Shown here: positions 17,928 through 26,896 of the stretch, in pieces
How positions within the stretch are numbered: the stretch's first letter is position 1
How the letters are laid out: the number at the start of each line of letters is the position of its first letter
DNA from: JAGQNK01 sp964573155
GTDB taxonomy: Bacteria > Patescibacteriota > Saccharimonadia > Saccharimonadales > JAGQNK01
DNA length: 61,141 bases
Direction: 5' to 3'
Assembly (NCBI GenBank): GCA_964573155.1
Contig: CAZNIN010000002.1
Span: 1 to 61,141 of the forward strand
Position numbers and translations under genes: made by a program
Notes under the pieces: model-generated
Seen by the model: only the letters and a program-made list of their open reading frames with translations
Databases searched by the model: none
Told to the model about the DNA's origin: nothing

Positions 17928-19823
17928 CTACTGCAGAACAGCTTTGATGCGACGTATACCGGCAGATGAAGCTTCTTCTTTGATAATCTTGAAGCGCTTA
18001 TCGTCTTCAAATAGTTGTAGAGTATGATCTACGTGTGGACCGCCACAAATTTCGAAACTGAAAGGTCGCTCATCAGATGGTGACTGAGGATCTTTCATAG
18101 AGTAGACTTTCACAGTATCTCCATAACGATCGCCAAACTGGCCGAGCGCACCGAGTGGTCCGGTTGCTTCTTCGGTCGGATATTCTTTCCAACTAACTTG
18201 TAAATCTTTGGCGATTTGTTCGTTGACAATCTTCTCGACCTCATCAAGCTGCTCGCGAGTAACTTTTTCGGGATGAGAAAAGTCAAACCGCAAACGTTCT
18301 TCGGTAATATTACTGCCGCGCTGTATAACGTGATCGCCAAGCACGTCGCGCAATGCTTGGTACATCAGGTGCGTCGCAGTGTGATATTTCTTGTGCTGCA
18401 AAGTCTGGCCGCCCAGACCGCCTTTAAAAGTACCTTTAGCTGCGGTCTGACTTCGCTGCCGTTGTTCTTGCATTAATTGCTCGAATTCCTGACGCCAGTT
18501 ATCGGAAACTTTGACCTCCTGCTTGAAGGCTTCTTCGACACTGAGCTCAACCGGGAAGCCGTACGTGTCATACAGGGTGAATATTTCTTTGCCAGTCAGG
18601 CCGTCTTCTGTTAGCTTGCTAAACTCACGAATACCTTTTCGAAGTGTTTGTCGGAAAGCTTTTTCTTCGCGTACCAATACCTCAATAATCTGCTGACGCT
18701 TCTCGGCGACTTCCGGAAAATCATCGTGATACATATCAGCTATGACCGGCACAACATTTTCCAGAAAATTTTGCTCTACGCCAAGGTCAAAAGCAAAGCG
18801 AATAGCCCGACGAACCAGCCGACGCATGACATAGCCCTGCTCTTTGTTACTTGGCTTAACGCCATCAACAGCCAGAAAAGTCGCTGCCCTTAAGTGGTCT
18901 GCTATCACCCGCATACTTTCGGTATGGCTTTCGTACTTTTTACCACTGATTGCTTGCAATGTATCAATGATTGGCCACATGACACTAATCTTAAATACAT
19001 CAGGACTGTCGATTGCGGCTGCAGCGATACGCTCCAAGCCACCACCAAAGTCGACGTTTGGCTTGGCAAGAGGCTCAAAACCATTTTCGGTTCGACGATA
19101 CTGCATAAAGACCTGATTTCCAATCTCCATAAAACGGCCTGAATCACTAGCCGGATGAGCTTCACCATAGCCTTCAGCATGGTTTTGCTCCCCAAAGTCA
19201 TAAAATACCTCGCTGTCTGGACCGCATGGATCGCCTATCGGCGTTTTGTCCAGGCCGCCACCGCGACTCCACCAGTTCTCGCCGTCATCATAGAAAAAGA
19301 TGCGCTCGCCATCTTTGATGCCCCGCCTGTCACCATCCGTCTGGCTGCCGATTTCGACAATACCCGCATCGATGCCTTTTTCTTTGAAGAGTTGCTGCCA
19401 AATACGAGCAGCCTCGTCATCGCGCGGTATTCCGTCTTTCTTGCTACCGATAAAACAGGTTACGTAGATTTTATGCGGATCAAGCCCCACAACATCTGTC
19501 AAAAACTCAAAGAACCAGCGAATCTGCTGCTCTTTAAAGTAATCACCGAGTGACCAGTTGCCAAGCATCTCGAAAAATGTAGTATGTCGATTATCACCAA
19601 TGTCATCAATATCCTGTGCACGCAAGCACGTCTGGCTATTGACCAAACGGACACCTTCCGGGTGCGACTCTCCTAACAAATAAGGAATAAGTGGCTGCAT
19701 ACCTGAACCGGTAAACAAAGTTGTTGGGTCGTTGTACGGCACGAGAAGAGCTCGCGGAATTGCTTTATGACCACGGTTTTCAAAAAACTCTAAGTAAGCC
19801 TTACGGATTTGTTGTGCATTCAT
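17928..19823 (-). CDS. alaS: Alanyl-tRNA synthetase, short form without C-Ala domain
   Basis: A 631-residue AlaRS that charges tRNA-Ala. The catalytic core (LFTGSGMQPLIPYL; FFEMLGNWSLGDYFK), tRNA-recognition region (NKEQGYVMRRLVRRAIRF) and editing domain (HTATHLMYQAL with CGGPHV) are intact, so mischarged Ser/Gly can still be cleared. The C-terminal oligomerisation (C-Ala) domain of the usual ~875-residue enzyme is absent; the protein ends 30 residues after the editing Cys/His. I start at the ATG at 19823, where the family sequence begins (AQQIRKAYLEFFENRGH), not at an upstream start. Confidence 0.96.
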   Translation of the reverse strand: MNAQQIRKAYLEFFENRGHKAIPRALLVPYNDPTTLFTGSGMQPLIPYLLGESHPEGVRLVNSQTCLRAQDIDDIGDNRHTTFFEMLGNWSLGDYFKEQQIRWFFEFLTDVVGLDPHKIYVTCFIGSKKDGIPRDDEAARIWQQLFKEKGIDAGIVEIGSQTDGDRRGIKDGERIFFYDDGENWWSRGGGLDKTPIGDPCGPDSEVFYDFGEQNHAEGYGEAHPASDSGRFMEIGNQVFMQYRRTENGFEPLAKPNVDFGGGLERIAAAAIDSPDVFKISVMWPIIDTLQAISGKKYESHTESMRVIADHLRAATFLAVDGVKPSNKEQGYVMRRLVRRAIRFAFDLGVEQNFLENVVPVIADMYHDDFPEVAEKRQQIIEVLVREEKAFRQTLRKGIREFSKLTEDGLTGKEIFTLYDTYGFPVELSVEEAFKQEVKVSDNWRQEFEQLMQEQRQRSQTAAKGTFKGGLGGQTLQHKKYHTATHLMYQALRDVLGDHVIQRGSNITEERLRFDFSHPEKVTREQLDEVEKIVNEQIAKDLQVSWKEYPTEEATGPLGALGQFGDRYGDTVKVYSMKDPQSPSDERPFSFEICGGPHVDHTLQLFEDDKRFKIIKEEASSAGIRRIKAVLQ

Positions 19824-19830
19824 CTCTGTT

Positions 19831-19839
19831 ATTGTACCA
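19831..19839 (-). promoter_or_regulatory. Extended -10 box next to alaS start
   Basis: TGG followed by TACAAT, 7 bases before the alaS ATG. Fits a leaderless transcript; no clear -35, but the TGn extension can replace it. Confidence 0.4.
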
Positions 19840-19878
19840 GATCGGGACCGATTACGCCTTGGATTTGTCAAATAACCT

Positions 19879-21051
19879 CTAACGTGGTGAGACTTTGATT
19901 ATTTTATCTTGGCCTTCTCCGTTATCAGTCGTTAGATACAGTGCCTGGTTCGGACCCATCACGACGCTACGTATGCGACCATACTTGTTGGTAAAGAGTA
20001 ACTCCTGAGACACAACGTCGTTATTATTCCCTAGCTTCAAGATACGTACGTGTTTGTTTTTGAGTACGGCTACAGCTAACCTGCCATCAAGATCGCGCCA
20101 CTTATTGCCACGAATAAACGTCATCCCGGATGGTGCGATAGTTGACTTCCCTGACACCCAAATCGGGTCAATCGCCAAAGGGTATTCTTCCTTATCGGTC
20201 ATCGGCACCAACTCGTTATACAAAGGTACTGGGTTCCAGCCCATGTTGCCCGAATTTAGCGGATTGATCTCGTCATCTTTGTCTGGACCATGCTCCACGC
20301 TAAAACCATATGAGCCGTTTCGAGCTTGTTCGTACATCGCCAAACCCTGTACATTACGGTGCCCGTAACTATAAATCCGAGCATCAAAATCACCGCCAAG
20401 ATTGCCAGAAGCCGCCTTCCCTGTGCGATCAACCCTAAGTATCTTGCCGCCCAGAGATTTCGGGTCTTGCGGATTTGTACCATCGGCAGCATCACCGGTA
20501 CCTATCCATAAGAACTTGTCCGCACCAAAACGCAACCGACACCCGGAGTGTCTACCGGGGTAAAAAGTTGTATTGACCGGTATGCCTGTCACTATATCAG
20601 TCTTTTCAGTCAATTCGCTTATCTGCTCACTAACCCTCCAGCGGCTTACTCGAACATCTTTTTCGGTTGCGTAACATGCATAAATAAATCTGTTTTCGCT
20701 AAATACTGGATCGATGGCAAGACCCAGCAAACCGCCCTCACCGCGAGCATAGACGTCAGGCAAAGTATGTATTGTCTCCTTTTTGCCATCTGCCAGTTTA
20801 CTAATTATTCCGCTCCGCTCAGTAAATAGTGCCGTACCGTCCGGCAAAAAGCCGATGTCCCATACGTGCGTAAGTCCGTCCAGTACTATTTCTTCACGCA
20901 AATCAGGTATGCCACCGCGCCCTTGTTGGACAACCGGAGCATTATCGGGTGCCGGAGCCAGATTTCGCTGCACGCTCAAAATGACGAAAAGCGCAAAGCC
21001 GAGCGCTAACAGCCCCAAGACACCAAAAATAATTACCGCTCGTCTTTTCAT
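19879..21051 (-). CDS. PQQ-type soluble aldose sugar dehydrogenase, membrane anchored
   Basis: A 390-residue protein of the glucose/sorbosone dehydrogenase (YliI/Asd) beta-propeller family. The N terminus (MKRRAVIIFGVLGLLALGFALFVIL) is a signal anchor. Family motifs: HVWDIGFLPDGTALFTERSG, GEGGLLGLAIDPVF, PGRHSGCRLRFGADKFLWIGTGD, and IYSYGHRNVQGLAM. Members oxidise sugars with PQQ outside the cytoplasm. No PQQ synthesis genes are in the window, so cofactor uptake or a different activity is possible. I start at 21051 (M of MKRRA), 9 bases after a TATTAT box. Confidence 0.88.
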   Translation of the reverse strand: MKRRAVIIFGVLGLLALGFALFVILSVQRNLAPAPDNAPVVQQGRGGIPDLREEIVLDGLTHVWDIGFLPDGTALFTERSGIISKLADGKKETIHTLPDVYARGEGGLLGLAIDPVFSENRFIYACYATEKDVRVSRWRVSEQISELTEKTDIVTGIPVNTTFYPGRHSGCRLRFGADKFLWIGTGDAADGTNPQDPKSLGGKILRVDRTGKAASGNLGGDFDARIYSYGHRNVQGLAMYEQARNGSYGFSVEHGPDKDDEINPLNSGNMGWNPVPLYNELVPMTDKEEYPLAIDPIWVSGKSTIAPSGMTFIRGNKWRDLDGRLAVAVLKNKHVRILKLGNNNDVVSQELLFTNKYGRIRSVVMGPNQALYLTTDNGEGQDKIIKVSPR

Positions 21052-21060
21052 AGCTCTAGC

Positions 21061-21066
21061 ATAATA
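21061..21066 (-). promoter_or_regulatory. -10 box (TATTAT) next to sugar dehydrogenase start
   Basis: TATTAT 9 bases before the ATG at 21051, consistent with a leader of only a few bases. Confidence 0.3.
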
Positions 21067-21084
21067 CAAACAACCGCTGTACGG

Positions 21085-22149
21085 CTAGACTACGATTCCG
21101 CCGCCTACCACTCGATCACCATCATATATAACCGCTGACTGACCTGGGGTAATCGCTCGTATTTTGTCCTCTAACGCTACATGTAGTGTAGGTACGCTAT
21201 TTGTAGCGGTGCTTACTGGCTTATTTAGTGACCCTATCACAAGAGGTGCCCGGTATCGTGTACGGACATGATAACTTCGCTTGAAATCAGGCGTGCCATT
21301 TATCCAGTGCACGTCCGTCAGATCCAATTCTTGCTTCCAGAGATTTTCGTCATCCAGATTCGTCGTGACGTAAACCTCGTTTTTTTCCATATCCTTGCCG
21401 ATGACATAGTACGGCAATCCGCCACCAATGTTCAGCCCGTGCCGTTGGCCTATGGTATAGAAAATCGCACCGTCGTGCTCTCCAATCGTCACACCGTGTT
21501 GCTCGATTATGGGCCCTGGATCAGTTGTGACGTACTGACTTAGGAAATCTCGGATGCCAACTTTACCGACAAAGCATATTCCTTGGCTGTCTTTCTTCTC
21601 GGCAGTCGCCAAGCCAAGCTTCTTGGCCATGGCGCGCACATCATCTTTTGTTGCGAAGTTGCCTATTGGCATCAGACTTTTTTCGAGGGCTGACTGTGTC
21701 ACACGGTACAAAAAATACGTCTGATCCTTTTCCTTATTTGCCGCGGTCCATAATTGTCCGTCTTTGACACGAGCATAGTGTCCGGTAGCAATCATGTCGG
21801 CGCCATCCTCCAGGGCCGCGTCCAAGAACAACCTGAACTTCACTTCCTGATTGCACATAATGTCAGGATTCGGAGTGCGCCCGGCTTTGTATTCGTCGAT
21901 CATATAGTCAACGACCTTTTGACGGTACTCGGACTCGAAGTCATACATCTTGAAATCAATGCCAAGCTGTACCGCCACCCGTTTGGCGTCTTGATAATCA
22001 TCTTTCCACGGACACGGCAAACCAGGCAGGTCCTGACTCCAGTTTTTCATGTATACGCCCACGACAGTATAGCCCTGTTCTTTCAAAAGAGCTGCCGTTA
22101 CCGACGAATCAACGCCACCACTTAAACCAACGTATACAGTTGCTGCCAT
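21085..22149 (-). CDS. mnmA: tRNA-uridine 2-sulfurtransferase MnmA
   Basis: A 354-residue PP-loop enzyme that puts the 2-thio group on U34 of Lys, Glu and Gln tRNAs. Residues VGLSGGVDSSVTAALL (near 7) form the PP-loop. Catalytic Cys residues are in NPDIMCNQEVKFR and SQGICFVGKVGIRDFL. C-terminal beta-barrel motifs (ALEDKIRAITPGQSAVIYDGDR) are complete. Sulfur would come from the cysteine desulfurase encoded at 27786-28928. An extended -10 lies 9 bases before the ATG. Confidence 0.97.
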   Translation of the reverse strand: MAATVYVGLSGGVDSSVTAALLKEQGYTVVGVYMKNWSQDLPGLPCPWKDDYQDAKRVAVQLGIDFKMYDFESEYRQKVVDYMIDEYKAGRTPNPDIMCNQEVKFRLFLDAALEDGADMIATGHYARVKDGQLWTAANKEKDQTYFLYRVTQSALEKSLMPIGNFATKDDVRAMAKKLGLATAEKKDSQGICFVGKVGIRDFLSQYVTTDPGPIIEQHGVTIGEHDGAIFYTIGQRHGLNIGGGLPYYVIGKDMEKNEVYVTTNLDDENLWKQELDLTDVHWINGTPDFKRSYHVRTRYRAPLVIGSLNKPVSTATNSVPTLHVALEDKIRAITPGQSAVIYDGDRVVGGGIVV

Positions 22150-22158
22150 AACCTATCT

Positions 22159-22167
22159 ATTTTAACA
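22159..22167 (-). promoter_or_regulatory. Extended -10 box next to mnmA start
   Basis: TGT followed by TAAAAT, 9 bases before the mnmA ATG; fits a transcript starting about 2-3 bases before the start codon. Confidence 0.35.
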
Positions 22168-22217
22168 GTTTAGCTCATATTTTTCGAGTCTGTGCAAACA
22201 TGCACCTTTGTCGTCTC

Positions 22218-22511
22218 TCACACATCGAGAAATACAATAACTCTATTTGCTTTGACATGCATAATGCCCCGCGAAATCGCAATTTTTTCGTCGCCCTGAT
22301 CTGATCTCACAATAATGTCGCATGGAATAAGAAGCGTCATGAAATTATGATGCTTGGGCAAGATATCAAATGGCCCTGTTTCGTTTACCGCAGATATGCT
22401 GTTGGCTATCCCATTAAAGTACGTTTTGAACGGCGCATATACTTTAACGTGCATCTTGCCATCAGGCACTATAAGTTCCGGCTGTTTGGTATCAGATCTA
22501 TCCTCGAACAT
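22218..22511 (-). CDS. atpC: F1 ATPase epsilon-like subunit, beta-sandwich only
   Basis: A 97-residue protein matching the N-terminal beta-sandwich of F1 epsilon (KMHVKVYAPFKTYF; GPFDILPKHHNFMTLL, compare GxLGILPxHAP in the family; ISRGIMHVKANRVIVFLDV). The C-terminal pair of helices, which in bacteria regulates ATP hydrolysis, is missing; typical epsilon is about 130-140 residues. It is the last gene of the F1 operon, 8 bases after the beta gene. No a or c subunit gene follows. Confidence 0.82.
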   Translation of the reverse strand: MFEDRSDTKQPELIVPDGKMHVKVYAPFKTYFNGIANSISAVNETGPFDILPKHHNFMTLLIPCDIIVRSDQGDEKIAISRGIMHVKANRVIVFLDV

Positions 22512-22519
22512 ATGGTCGC

Positions 22520-23827
22520 TTATGCAATTATCTCTTCTACAGACTGTAGGGTTTGCTCACGTGTAAAGAAGTCGCCAGCAACACCAGTGTGTTTGGTCAT
22601 TACATTCATGTTCTGCGTGAAATTCTGTATAAGGCGCTTAGCCTTGGCATAATCGGCTCTATCAGATGCCGAAAGTTCGTTCTCGCCAATAATCGCGATG
22701 ATATTCTTGAGCGAGTCATATTTCTGCAGAAGATTCTGCACCCGAACACTCAGCACATAATGACGATCACCGACAATCTCTGGCGTAAGCAAGGATGATG
22801 TTGTACTTCCAATATCTACAGCCGGTCGGACTCCTTGCTCGGCTACTCGACGTGACAGCACCAGCACCGAATCAAGCTCATGCTGGATCATCTGCACCGC
22901 TGGGTCAGACAAATCATCAGCAGGCACATAGATAGTCTGCACAGAGGTGATTGAACCGTTTTCATTGGAGCTCAGACGATCCTGCAGAACTTTTATGTCC
23001 GAGAATACAGTCGGCTCATAGCCGCCCTCGTTCGGTGTCTGGTCCATAATCGTTGACAGCTCGTTCCGCGCCTGAACATAGCGATACATATTATCTGCGA
23101 AAAACAATATGTCTTTATTTTGCTCATCTCGAAAATGCTCCGCCATCGCAACCGAAGAAATAGCCACGAGTGAACGTTGCACTGGATTTTCGTTCATTTG
23201 CGCAAGAAGCATACAGGTGTTTTTTAGTAAGTCGTCTTCGCGAAGAGTATCCCAGAGCTCATGACCCTCTCGAATACGCTCACCAATGCCCGCAAAAAAG
23301 GACAGACCCGCTCCAGATCGAGCAATGTTATTAACGAGTTCCATGGTGAGCACCGTTTTTCCGACGCCAGCACCACCAATAATGCCGATTTTTCGTCCCT
23401 TTACAAATGGCGTAAAGAAGTCGATCACCTTGATACCAGTTTCCAAAATCTCTGGCTGTTGGGTCGTAAATTTCGTCGACCTTGGTGGCAGTTTTGTGAT
23501 GTCTTTCTTCACAATATCCTCACCGGACAATGGCGGCTGACCGTCCAAAGGATCACCAAGTGCATTGAAAATTCGCCCGACAGTTGCATCACCTACTGGA
23601 ATTTCTATGCCTTTGCCAGTGCGCTTAGCGCTCATTCCTTTTTGTATGCGCCGATCTGTACGAACATTAAGACAAACCGCTCTTCCATTGGGTTCTATAT
23701 GATCAACCAGCAACGCTGTATCATAGCCATTATCGACGATGACTATCTCGCCTACTTCTGGAGTTTCATCATCGAATTGCACAAAGACTACAATGTCTTT
23801 TATTGAGATAACTTGTCCGGCCATCAT
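22520..23827 (-). CDS. atpD: F1 ATPase beta-like catalytic subunit, divergent
   Basis: A 435-residue F1 beta homologue (usual length ~460-470). Walker A GGAGVGKTVLTMELVNNIA (K157 = E. coli K155), GERIREG (E183 = catalytic E181, R184 = R182) and ADNMYRY (R249 = R246) are kept. By alignment the adenine-stacking Tyr331 is Arg here (EQGVRPAVDIG, R334), E192 is Thr, and DELSEED reads NELSASD. The family motif MNEPPGxRxRVA reads MNENPVQRSLVA. The usual C-terminal 25-30 residues are missing. So the fold and phosphate chemistry look retained while nucleotide base binding and gamma coupling may differ. The start overlaps the gamma stop by 4 bases. Confidence 0.88.
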   Translation of the reverse strand: MMAGQVISIKDIVVFVQFDDETPEVGEIVIVDNGYDTALLVDHIEPNGRAVCLNVRTDRRIQKGMSAKRTGKGIEIPVGDATVGRIFNALGDPLDGQPPLSGEDIVKKDITKLPPRSTKFTTQQPEILETGIKVIDFFTPFVKGRKIGIIGGAGVGKTVLTMELVNNIARSGAGLSFFAGIGERIREGHELWDTLREDDLLKNTCMLLAQMNENPVQRSLVAISSVAMAEHFRDEQNKDILFFADNMYRYVQARNELSTIMDQTPNEGGYEPTVFSDIKVLQDRLSSNENGSITSVQTIYVPADDLSDPAVQMIQHELDSVLVLSRRVAEQGVRPAVDIGSTTSSLLTPEIVGDRHYVLSVRVQNLLQKYDSLKNIIAIIGENELSASDRADYAKAKRLIQNFTQNMNVMTKHTGVAGDFFTREQTLQSVEEIIA

Positions 23828-24693
23828 ATTGATATACTCATCATTCTTTTCGATTTTTTCAAGCCATTCACAATTTCCTTGAGACGTTCGTCTTTATAAG
23901 CGCGGCGCGCCCTGTTGTACTCCAAGGTAAGATCCTCTTTGACTTCGCCAGCCCGTTGGTGGGATGCGGACATCGCCCTAAAGCGAGAAGCATATTGCGC
24001 AAGCTTCGATTCCAGGATAAGCTGACTGATCGCGATCTGCATCATGGATCGCTCAAGATGATCTACCACATCATATGTACTAGGCTCGAAAATATAGTTA
24101 GATTCGGAAATAACTTCTTTCTCACTATCATAAGCGCTTCCTTCACTTTGCACTGCCGTAGAGAGCTCAATCTTATGTGCGTCCTGGCTCATTAACGAGA
24201 CATATTGCTGATAAAACATAGTGGTCGATCGATACTTCTGAACTTCATGTATGATCGGCGTGACGTTTATATTTTGGTCACGAACTGGCAGCTTAAAATA
24301 CTTCTTATAGGAAATACCACGCTGAGCTAACTGCAGCGCACCGTGATGACCGATTACAATGATTTCATGTTTGCTCTTGTCATACGTTTTGAGCATCAAG
24401 TGAATAAGTTTTTGATCAATATCACCAGAAAAGCCACCTTCGGCAGTAATGATAATGTATAGTTCTTTATCTATTACTTCGTATTCTTCCTGCGAGCGGC
24501 CAAATCCAAATTGCGTACCAACGCGGAGCTGTGAATAGATATGCCACAATTCGTGAAAGAAATTTGTCGACTCGAGAACCTGACTCTTGATTTGAGCAAT
24601 CCGCATACTCGCAATACCTTCAAAAACTCCCGTTAAATCCGCGAGCGTACCCATCGCCTGCTGGTGCTTCTCGATTTCCTTCGGTCGCCTCAT
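23824..24693 (-). CDS. atpG: F1 ATPase gamma-like subunit
   Basis: A 289-residue F1 gamma homologue, the central shaft. N terminus (RRPKEIEKHQQAMGTLADLTGVFEGIASMRI) corresponds to the family EIxxRIxSVxxTxKIT helix, and the C terminus (MSASHQRAGEVKEDLTLEYNRARRAYKDERLKEIV region) to the other shaft helix with its NxxRQ motif as NRARRA. The middle ITAEGGFSGDIDQKLI replaces the usual DRGLCGxFN. Both coiled-coil arms exist, so a rotor can form, but it is divergent. Overlaps atpA stop by 4 bases. Confidence 0.82.
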   Translation of the reverse strand: MRRPKEIEKHQQAMGTLADLTGVFEGIASMRIAQIKSQVLESTNFFHELWHIYSQLRVGTQFGFGRSQEEYEVIDKELYIIITAEGGFSGDIDQKLIHLMLKTYDKSKHEIIVIGHHGALQLAQRGISYKKYFKLPVRDQNINVTPIIHEVQKYRSTTMFYQQYVSLMSQDAHKIELSTAVQSEGSAYDSEKEVISESNYIFEPSTYDVVDHLERSMMQIAISQLILESKLAQYASRFRAMSASHQRAGEVKEDLTLEYNRARRAYKDERLKEIVNGLKKSKRMMSISI

Positions 24694-26258
24694 TTCAAAT
24701 CTCCCGATTTTTTGGCCTCTTGCTGTACGCCTGCCTTTGCCAAACGAGAATCGGAGTTTGCTGATGAAGGCTTCTGTACTGCAACTGATTGTGATGGAGG
24801 TACACCGCCTCGAACAACCTGAGATAGCAGCTCTTGCCTTACCGTTGCATAATCTTCTTCTTTGGATATTTTGGCGGCAAATTCCGGAGATTTTAGTTTT
24901 AAGGTCGCCAAATCAAGTAAATCAGGATTGTCAGCATTGAGAATAATGTCAAGCATGAGCTGCTGTGCCAGGAGAGAATAGGAATCTGCTGGTGCTTGAC
25001 TGACAATTTCGAAAATTTGCTTCCCCACCCCCAGTGCGTGCTTTGCTTCGGCGGCTAGCTCTGTACCGAAATGCGAGTATTCCGCCGCTTGTCGATAATC
25101 CGCCAGTAATTTCAACGTTTGAGATGCAAGTGTTTTTTGCCGCTTGTTGTGACCGATACCCCCTGCTCGTGTCACACTCAGCCCCATGTTGATTGCGGGA
25201 CGAACGCCATCTCGAAAAATATTCATATCCAAAATCCACTGTCCATCGGTAATTGACATTATATTTGTTGGCAGATAGGCAGTAATATCCCCGCCGGCAG
25301 CATTTACGAGAGGAATGCTTGTTAAATGCTTGCTGTTCTTTTCTAATCGACCAGCACGTTCGAGGAGGCTTGAGTGTGCATAGAACATATCCCCCGGATA
25401 CGAATCCCGGCCTGGGCTCACCCCAGAAAGAAGCGCCACTTCACGATACGCATGCGCATGTGAGGTCAAATCGTCATAGATAATGATCGTGTCTTGGTCA
25501 CATTTTTGCCAGAGATACTCCGCTATTGCACACCCGACATACGGCGCAATATAACTCATAATCAGTGACTCGAACATGGTGGCAACAACTACTATGGCCT
25601 TTTCCATACCACCAGATGTCTCTAGCTTGGTGATCAGTGCTTCGACGTCGCTACGTCGCTTGGCAATCAGAACATAGACTACGACTTGATCAGTGTGTTT
25701 TTGGTTCATCGTCAGCTGAGTGACAAGCGTACTCTTGCCTGACTTGCTATCACCGAGAAGTGCCATGCGCTGACCGCGAACTAACGGAAACAATGAGTCA
25801 ATAGTCACTATTCCGCTTTCCAGCTGCTCCGACAGCAACTTTCGCTCATGAAGCGGAGGAGCTGCGTTAAACACCGGCCACGTACTGTCTGCAGCGATCG
25901 GCCCCTTACCATCCAGGGGCTCTCCGGTGACAGAAACAACACGACCAAGAAAACTTTTACCAACCTTACATACCAACTCCTGATGCTGAACAACTGCAAT
26001 CATGCCCACACTCACTGGTACTCCACCTAAATGCAGAATAACTACATGGTCTTCGGCTATCTGGTGGACAAAACCTTTGCTACCGTCCTCGAACATAATG
26101 AGCGTATGCATGGAACACGGCTGAAGGCCAGTAGCACGCACAAGAAACTTCTCCACAGCGATGACCTCGCCCACGGGGTTGCCAGAGGTGACAAGCGTAT
26201 CAAAATGCTGATTACCCGTTCGTGAAGCTTGCGTGTCTGACTTTGTGTTACTCTCCAC
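24690..26258 (-). CDS. atpA: F1 ATPase alpha-like subunit
   Basis: A 522-residue F1 alpha homologue. Walker A is GDSKSGKSTLV (usual GDRQTGKTA). Conserved segments are IIIYDDLTSHAHAYREVALL, PGRDSYPGDMFYAHSSLLERA, DITAYLPTNIMSITDGQ and the arginine-finger region INMGLSVTRAGG. The C terminus carries about 30 extra Ser/Gln/Ala-rich residues. I choose the GTG at 26258, with GGGAG 7 bases upstream and an 11-base overlap with atpH; a longer frame to 26297 would overlap 50 bases and has no ribosome binding site. Confidence 0.88.
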   Translation of the reverse strand: MESNTKSDTQASRTGNQHFDTLVTSGNPVGEVIAVEKFLVRATGLQPCSMHTLIMFEDGSKGFVHQIAEDHVVILHLGGVPVSVGMIAVVQHQELVCKVGKSFLGRVVSVTGEPLDGKGPIAADSTWPVFNAAPPLHERKLLSEQLESGIVTIDSLFPLVRGQRMALLGDSKSGKSTLVTQLTMNQKHTDQVVVYVLIAKRRSDVEALITKLETSGGMEKAIVVVATMFESLIMSYIAPYVGCAIAEYLWQKCDQDTIIIYDDLTSHAHAYREVALLSGVSPGRDSYPGDMFYAHSSLLERAGRLEKNSKHLTSIPLVNAAGGDITAYLPTNIMSITDGQWILDMNIFRDGVRPAINMGLSVTRAGGIGHNKRQKTLASQTLKLLADYRQAAEYSHFGTELAAEAKHALGVGKQIFEIVSQAPADSYSLLAQQLMLDIILNADNPDLLDLATLKLKSPEFAAKISKEEDYATVRQELLSQVVRGGVPPSQSVAVQKPSSANSDSRLAKAGVQQEAKKSGDLK

Positions 26259-26886
26259 CTTTATCTCCCAGCTGCGTAGCCTCATCATGTTCATCACTTA
26301 CGGGAATTTCTGATTGCGAATTTGACTGAGCGTCAACGTGTTCGTCTGTTCCCCCCATAGTGCTTTGCTCCGTAGCCTCTATGCTACCAGCAACGGCCTG
26401 CCCTATCCCTTCGTGAAGCTTATTCAGCAACAGTGGACGTTGCTTCTGAAAATACTGCCGAAGGCTTAAATCGAGATATAAGCTGTTGCCACGAATCGTA
26501 CATCCCGCCCCAATACTCGGCTGCAGTCCTACATGCAGAAGCATTAAAGGATGAATCTCCCTCCGCAGCCATGTCAATATTTTTTGTATAAACACGGGTG
26601 CCGGCTCCGCGCTAAAGCTAATATGCAGCAAAGGTGCCTTTGACTTGATGGCCGTCAAAAAACCGACGAGACGCAAACGGTCCGCATCGAGAAGGAGGTT
26701 GAGCTTATTGCCGCTTGCCAACTCCTCTAATTGACGTGAGGTCTTGGGCAGTTTTACGGAAGTGCCTGGTTCGCGTATCGCTGCTTGCTTCAGGAAACCA
26801 TCTACCTGCTCTACCTCCCGAAGCAACCGTGCGACATCCACTCGGCTCGTAACCTGGATTGGTAACGTAATATTCTCTTGCTGCAC
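26248..26886 (-). CDS. atpH: F1 ATPase delta/OSCP-like subunit
   Basis: A 212-residue protein in the delta position. The best family match is the C-terminal portion LQPSIGAGCTIRGNSLYLDLSLRQYF, where OSCP/delta proteins end with a DxxLxGGxxxxxxxxxxDxSxxxxL motif. The N-terminal six-helix domain is weakly recognisable. About 45 acidic, Ser/Thr/Glu-rich residues are added at the C terminus. The GTG start has GGGGAG 3-4 bases upstream. Identification depends heavily on position between b and alpha. Confidence 0.7.
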   Translation of the reverse strand: MQQENITLPIQVTSRVDVARLLREVEQVDGFLKQAAIREPGTSVKLPKTSRQLEELASGNKLNLLLDADRLRLVGFLTAIKSKAPLLHISFSAEPAPVFIQKILTWLRREIHPLMLLHVGLQPSIGAGCTIRGNSLYLDLSLRQYFQKQRPLLLNKLHEGIGQAVAGSIEATEQSTMGGTDEHVDAQSNSQSEIPVSDEHDEATQLGDKGGE

Positions 26887-26896
26887 GACGCTCCCC

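Noticed and set aside
22520..23827. Loss of the beta phosphate-binding Arg (E. coli R246) in MNENPVQRSLVA
   Set aside because: Counting residues in E. coli beta shows R246 lies in VDNIYRY; the matching ADNMYRY here keeps the Arg. Only Y331, E192 and the acidic motif differ.
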